Source: Hyalella azteca
Lineage: Eukaryota > Arthropoda > Malacostraca > Amphipoda > Hyalellidae
Assembly: GCF_000764305.2 (NCBI RefSeq)
Contig: NW_025931704.1
Location: 62,001 to 126,000, forward strand
Direction: 5' to 3'
DNA length: 64,000 bases
In this document: piece after piece, positions 58,520 through 64,000 of the stretch
Numbering within the stretch: position 1 is the first letter of the stretch
Layout of the letters: each line of letters starts with the position of its first letter
The notes under the pieces: generated by a model
Database searches by the model: none
The model's input: the letters and a program-made list of their open reading frames with translations, nothing else
What the model was told of the DNA's origin: nothing
Position numbers and translations under genes: made by a program

Positions 58520-58668
58520 CTGGGGCCATACTTTAAAACTCGCTAAGTGAACGTAAGTACTTACGCTCTATTTTCTTGTGTATGATTGGTGGATTTAGCT
58601 TGAAAGGCCGTCAATGATTGGCTGATGAACTTACGATCTCTTACCATTCTTTGAAAGTATGGGCCCAG
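58520..58668. mobile_element. MITE copy 2
   Basis: The same short inverted-repeat element as at 38,493: it starts CTGGGGCCATACTTTAAAAC and ends with the reverse complement of CTGGGCCCATACTTTC. The interior AACGTAAGTACTTACGCTC and GATCTCTTACC segments correspond to copy 1. No coding capacity. The superfamily is not assigned because target-site duplications could not be settled. Confidence 0.7.
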
Positions 58669-58679
58669 CAGACAACAGG

Positions 58680-60570
58680 CAAATGAACGTGAATAGGTAA
58701 AATATTAAAAGGAAATAATGAACTTCGAACGGCGAGTGAACATTCATGTTTGTTATGAACACAAGCTTGCAGTGAGGATATAGTTTCATGATGACAATTT
58801 TTCTGCTTTGATGCTTTTGCACAATTCTGCGTTTAAGTTCAATTATGGTATTCAAAAGTATTTCTATTATGGGACCGAGTTTCTTCAATAAATTTTTTTC
58901 CTGTGTTGAAACTTATCTGGCTTGATGGAAATGTTCACTTCCTGTTGTAACTGAGCAAATCAAGGTCTGTTATCGGAAAATTAATTGTGGATCTAAATAC
59001 GATTTAAATTTAAATGTCATTAATTTATTTAAATAACAATATTTAAAATGTAACATTTTCACTTACATAATTTTAACCTACACTTCACGACTGAACATAC
59101 ATGATTAAATTCATTCGATGCAACAGAAGAGCTCTAGCTCAGAAGGTGGCAGCAGCACAGCCACTCGCTCCATTAAGGTTTCAATGCAAATGATGACCAG
59201 AGTCGAGCTATCAGCGTAATTGAAATGAATAAATCTGTGCCATTCATCCCATGCATTAGGCCGCCGTTCCTTTCCATTCCCCGAATCTTTGCCCTTCCCC
59301 ATCAACCAAATTCCTCTAACATCTACGAAAGTCATTCGCTCGTTTCGTTATAATCCTCTAAATACTTTCATTATACGTTCATTAAATATGCTCACAACAG
59401 GTCATTGCACGTTCATAATATGATATAAATACGCTCAAAATAGTTTATTGCACGTTGATAATATTACATCGAAACGCGCATTATACGTTCATAATACGCT
59501 CATAATACTTCTTAATACCAGCATAACGCGCTTATGATAGGTTCATAATGCTCTACATTATTTTTCGCTCGGCTTAGAGTTTTGCCGTGTTTTACCATAT
59601 CCCTTTGCCGTGTGTTGCAAAATGGCACTTCTCTTAGGCAATTTAATTAATATTTTTCGCAGTTGTATCAATTGAGATAATAGAATGTGTTCAGTATTAT
59701 TTGGCTATGTTGCTGTACAGTACTATTTGACTATGTATCTCTGCATTCGTATTTGCTGCTCATCAGTCGCTTACATAAACGAGGGGGCAGCAGTTGCTGA
59801 CGTGATTGGTTTCCTGGGAGATTAGATTTGGTCAAGTTTGGAGACTAAGACTAGGCTCAAAATTCGAAGTTATTTTTCTTCCATTCTCCTAGATGTTTAG
59901 GTGGTTAGGGTATGGTGGCCCAATGGTTACAGTTCAGATTAACATGAATGGAGAAAAAAAGTGCTGGTTCGTCTCCAGCTCTGTTCGTGCGCCAGTTTCT
60001 GGTCAGAATCGGCGAGGAGGTCGGGCAGTTGAGCACAGCAAAATGAGAGGAGTGAGTTGCGTGTTCGTAACCACAACAAGCAGTGAATGTTCTGCGATGT
60101 TACGAATCTGCGACCGGCATACGGCCTAATAAAAGATGAAACCACAATTACATTATTATCATATTATTATAGATGTCGACTGTGTTCTCAAAATAATGGC
60201 ACGTGGCATTGAGGTGTTCAAGTGCGATGTTGAAAAAATTCGTATTTATCCATTTCTCATTTATCCATTCGTATTTCTGTCATTTTTATAAGACATTGCA
60301 ACTGAACGACAAAGCGCGATGTAAGAATATTCTTGCAGCAGCCGCCGGCAAAACCCGCGGCCTTCAGCAGCATCCTGGACACAAAGGCTATCATTTCAGT
60401 CGTTGTTGCACGAATTAAAAAATGGAATGAAAACATCGTGGACTTTTGAGAGCTTCTCGGGAGTTACCTCGAGTGTTCAATTGCACAACTTGAGGGTGTA
60501 TATAGCGTCGTCGAATGAATAACAGCGGTAAAATGAATGTGTTATTGGGAGAAGCGTGTTGTGGGGCAAA
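58680..60570. other. no gene; AT-rich with loose repeats
   Basis: Recurrent CATTATACGTTCATAATA-like strings at 59,360-59,550, and the SINE-like head at 59.9 kb. No coding sequence recognised. Confidence 0.45.
59900..60010 (+). mobile_element. tRNA-derived SINE-like head
   Basis: TGGCCCAATGGTTA resembles a Pol III A box and GGTTCGTCTCC, about 55 nt downstream, a B box (GGTTCRANNCC). The spacing is slightly wide for a tRNA, and no cloverleaf could be folded by eye. It is consistent with the head of a SINE. Body and tail are not defined. Confidence 0.4.
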
Positions 60571-60579
60571 CATATTATA

Positions 60580-60770
60580 CGGTATATGGAGAACGATGTA
60601 TTAATTTTAGCAAAGTTTGTGAACACTCACTGGACAGGTAATACGAAAATATTATATGGAAGACGATGTATTAATTTTAGTAAAGTTTGTGAACACTCAC
60701 TAGACAGGTAATAGGAACATAATATATAGAGAACGATGTATTAATATTAGTGAAGCTTGTGGACAAGTAT
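60580..60770. repeat. about 70-bp repeat, 2.7 copies
   Basis: Copies share ACGATGTATTAATTTTAG and AAAGTTTGTGAACACTCACT. Confidence 0.88.
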
Positions 60771-60779
60771 GGTGAAATA

Positions 60780-62530
60780 TGCATGTATTTCAGTTCAACA
60801 TTGGCAATGTAAATATATTTTGTAACATGTATCTTCACAATACATGATATGTTTAACATGTAAATATGCGTTTCATTTACGATTATAAATGCTATACAAG
60901 TTTTTAACAAACTGATGAAACGTTTTAAATTTCGGTTTGAGTCACAAGAGACAAGTTTTGATAAAAGAGTGAAGATGTGATTCCTTACGAGCCTGTTCTG
61001 TAAACAGGTATCATATAATATCATATGGTCAATAAATTGTTTATAAGACTATTGTAAACTGCGAATTATAGGAGACTTTAACAAAATTTTCTCTAAACAT
61101 AAACATAACAGCACTGAGTGCGACTTGTAAGACGTACACATAAAGTAGGGCATGTTTGTAATAATTCTAAAGTCTTTAATACGTTCTCTTCGAAAACACG
61201 GCGCAAGAAGTCATAGAACTCACAACATAACAAGCGTTCGACAATATTTTGGCTTCGTTGTAGTTGCTGCCTTAAAACTTCCCCGGAAACTCGCAGAAAT
61301 CAGAGCTGCTTCGGTCTTAAGATTTCGTTAACTAAGAGCTTTTTTTAGATCAAGACCGTAAAGACTTGGAACTCACAATTTCTCTCATATTAATGTGTCC
61401 TAGGATTTCAATATTTGTTTCCCTTTTCATTTGTGCAGTCGTGAGTCATGTTATAAGGCGAGCTGAGACCAGCTTAGTAGTTCCATATTTACCGTACAAA
61501 ATGCCGGAAATAAAAGAAAAAGATCGTTTTCGCCTAAGCACTTGTCAGCATGTCGAAACAAAAATAGTTAACTCGATACTGAGAAAAAATTCTTCAAGCA
61601 TTGCTCTTCAAGTATTAAAAAGTATGGAGATGAGTGTAGAAGCCGTAAAATAAAATAAAATAAAAGCATGGAGTAAAAAATTGTTAGGTATGTAAAATTC
61701 TTGCCCTAGACGAATCAGGATAATATTAAAACAATCGTCATATAGCGGCGGGGCCGTCATGTTTTGTGCTGTTATGTGTTTTGATAATTTGAATTTCACT
61801 AAATGCAATAATACTGCAGCTCATACGAAGACAAACAGAAAGGTAACGATACAGTTCATAGTTGTTAAATTTTTGTTAGTTGATATTTATGTGCCAAGAA
61901 CATATGTATAAGTTTAGAATTTTTTTGTAAATAAGCAATAAGTATTTATAATTTGCCGAAGCATGCGATTGAAACTTTTTCGGATTGGAAACTCCCCATT
62001 TTAGGTTCTCAATATAGACATTCAAAAGTTTAGTATGATTGCAAACGGAATGTGTTAACTTATTTGATATTACATATTGTAAATAAATCTTTAGACATTA
62101 TGAGAGCATTGGGAGGATGCAATCGTTAAATTGTTTTAAGAAAAGAAAATAAAATGTCACGCCAATAATCGTTAATGATGAATCTGTTGATTGTTTTCGT
62201 AGTTGCGATTTGTGAAAACTATTACTTTTAGGCTTGAACTCCGAGGAAAATAAGCAAGAATTGCACATGAACGGTATCGGGCAAGAAAATGGTCTCTTCC
62301 AAATTAGGTTTTGTTGAAGGCTGCTGTTCTTCTGTAATGAAGTGTTGCTGCAAATTTCCCACTACTGTATGTCAGACTACGAAGTTTAAGTAGGACCGAC
62401 TCTGACGTCGGTGTTAGGTTCAGTATAATGAATGTGCCTAACTTGGATACCAAGAGGACTTTTGAATTGTTTCAGCTGCATTAGAACAAAGTGGTGAATA
62501 GTTAACACCTGCAAAAAATGAAGTAAGGAT
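60780..62530. other. no gene seen
   Basis: AT-rich. Open frames (for example 61,366-61,653 plus) show no domain. Confidence 0.45.
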
Positions 62531-62539
62531 AGAAGTAAT

Positions 62540-62965
62540 TGCCAGATTTGGATGGGTATTTGCTGGAGCAGGATTTGGATGAGCCGTACAATAGGATCTG
62601 GATGGGTCGTTGAAATAGGATTTAATTGGGTATTTTAAATAGGAATTTGTTGGGTCGTTGACACAAAATTTGGATGGGACATTACAATTGGATTGGTGGC
62701 TCAATATAAGAGGATATAGATGGGCCATTTAAACGGGATTCGGATTGGCAATTGAAATAGGATATGGATGGGTCATTTAAATGAAATTTTAATCGGCCAT
62801 TGCAGCTGGATTTGGATGGCCCATTGTAACAGGATATAGATTGGCCATTTCAACGATATTTGGATCGGCAATTGCAACAGGATTTGGATGGGCCGCTATA
62901 ATAGGATTTGGATGAACCATTACATTTGGAGTTGTAATGGTTGCTACAGGATATGGGTGGGTCTG
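62540..62965. repeat. 27-bp-class degenerate array, about 15 copies
   Basis: Variants of GGATTTGGATGGGCCATT with short fillers (ACAACA, TAATA). On the minus strand it translates to imperfect 9-residue HPNPxxxAD-like units. Divergence is high, so this is an old array. Confidence 0.85.
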
Positions 62966-62969
62966 ATAT

Positions 62970-64000
62970 GCCACCGTGAGCGATCCTCATTGTCCTCAAT
63001 CGCCTTCTTCTAATGCAAAGATAGCATTGAAGTAAAAAATTGGGAATTCAGAGAAATTTTCATAAAATTTTTTAAAAAAAATCAGGCGAGATTCGGAAGT
63101 TGCGCGTCTGATTCATGCCATGATTCGGAATTTGATTCATGCCTCGGAAGTTGTGCGTCTAATTCATATCACGCGTGTGTTTCATGCCATTAATTCGTTC
63201 ATTACGATGGTAATTAACACTCAGTTTTGAAAATAATTTCTTTCTCGTGAGTGCAGACAAGTCGACGTTACATGTCATGAATTTTACTTCAATTATGATA
63301 GAGTTTTCTTCGGCCAATTGCTGATCGCCATTCAGGCGTCCGTCATCCACGTGTATTGCACTACCCTCACAACCGCTTAGTTCTCAAAATGAACAAGCAC
63401 CTCACCAGGCTCGCGTTCAGTGGACTTTTCAACGCCATAAACGCATTTATATGCGACAATACCGGCATCCTTTCATTCATTTTCTATACTCCCAGACCCA
63501 GTCGCGTTCGCTCCTCAACTCATTGTCGCATTTCACTGCATTGACGCGGCCACGAGGCAGGACTTTTTAGCTCATTCTTTGCCTTAAACCCATGCAATAT
63601 CATGGTCTTGGATCGTAAACAGACGGGCTGCTGTCGTAGGTTTATCGTAAACAGAGCGAGGGTTCCAGTTGAAGGCAGGATGAGGTTTATGATTTGAGGA
63701 ACACAATTGAGCTCAGGGAGCATGATTATTTGCCTGAAGATTGCAGCATTATGAAGTCATTAGACAAAGTTTAGCATATGTGAAACAGCATCAACTCCCT
63801 ACGTCTTGCAAATGGTGGAGAAAAGAAATGAAATCCTTTTCTCGTGGCTAAAAGCGAAAAATAAGAAGATCAAATGGAGAAGTAATTATAATAATTTCAT
63901 TAAAGTCAAAGACTCATAATTACGGTTTTCTCAATAACTTATTGATACTTTCTCCTTTGTGGTTATGTATATCTGGGTACCACAAACCGTAATAATTTCC
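62970..64000. other. right edge, no gene seen
   Basis: A pair of GATTCGGAAGTTGCGCGTCT-like copies lies at 63,090-63,160. Nothing else supported. Confidence 0.45.

Noticed and set aside
1..64000. CRISPR arrays or bacterial defence islands
   Set aside because: Repeats are head-to-tail minisatellites without unique spacers, no cas genes are present, and the genes are interrupted by introns.

Overview
The window is animal nuclear DNA, most likely from an arthropod and plausibly a malacostracan crustacean. The coding sequence is split by spliceosomal introns, the only clear host gene is an arthropod cell-adhesion receptor, and the DNA is AT-rich and full of minisatellites. A decayed Penelope-like retroelement, a MITE pair and two tRNA-SINE-like heads are also present. 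There are no bacterial operons, ribosome-binding sites or CRISPR arrays. The species cannot be fixed from this sequence.

Right half (26.2-57.3 kb, minus strand): one large gene, which I assembled by eye from 15 exons. It encodes a Sidestep (Side) family transmembrane receptor of about 1,100 residues. The order is signal peptide, V-set Ig domain, four more Ig domains, an FN3-like domain, one transmembrane helix, and a long cytoplasmic tail ending in ESSV, a class I PDZ-ligand pattern. Intron phases match at every junction except the 5' edge of exon 8, where about 20 residues between Ig3 and Ig4 are not accounted for. In Drosophila, Side proteins are ligands for Beat-family receptors and guide motor axons. 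Which Side paralogue this is remains open.

The most striking observation is a recurring architecture at the 5' splice sites of this gene. In five exons (V-set first half, V-set second half, Ig4 end, Ig5 first half, Ig5 second half) the last bases of the exon, the exon-intron junction and the first intron bases are tandemly repeated. The units are unrelated in sequence: 41 bp x6, 128 bp x3, 20 bp x4, 36 bp x11 and 46 bp x8. Each array lays down a row of near-identical donor sites downstream of the genuine one. Three more donors (exons 5, 6 and 13) have tandem repeats starting within about 5-15 nt inside the intron, and a fourth (exon 7) has a MITE starting at intron position 9. No acceptor shows this. 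I found no simple textbook description of it, and it could affect splice-site choice, U1 snRNP binding or intron evolution.

Left half (1-26 kb): no convincing host gene. It holds a long series of minisatellites, including a 13-bp array of about 0.9 kb and a 44-bp satellite of 1.7 kb with a four-unit higher-order period. A frameshifted Penelope-like element lies at 16.5-17.9 kb, with reverse transcriptase and GIY-YIG endonuclease remains and a hammerhead-like core downstream. Three isolated N bases sit at array edges, and the third is followed at once by the 19-bp Tn5 mosaic end used in Nextera libraries. That part of the assembly contains adapter sequence and should not be trusted across the joins.

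Right flank (57.3-64 kb): upstream of the first coding exon. It holds a second MITE copy, a tRNA-SINE-like head and several small arrays, with no second gene recognised.
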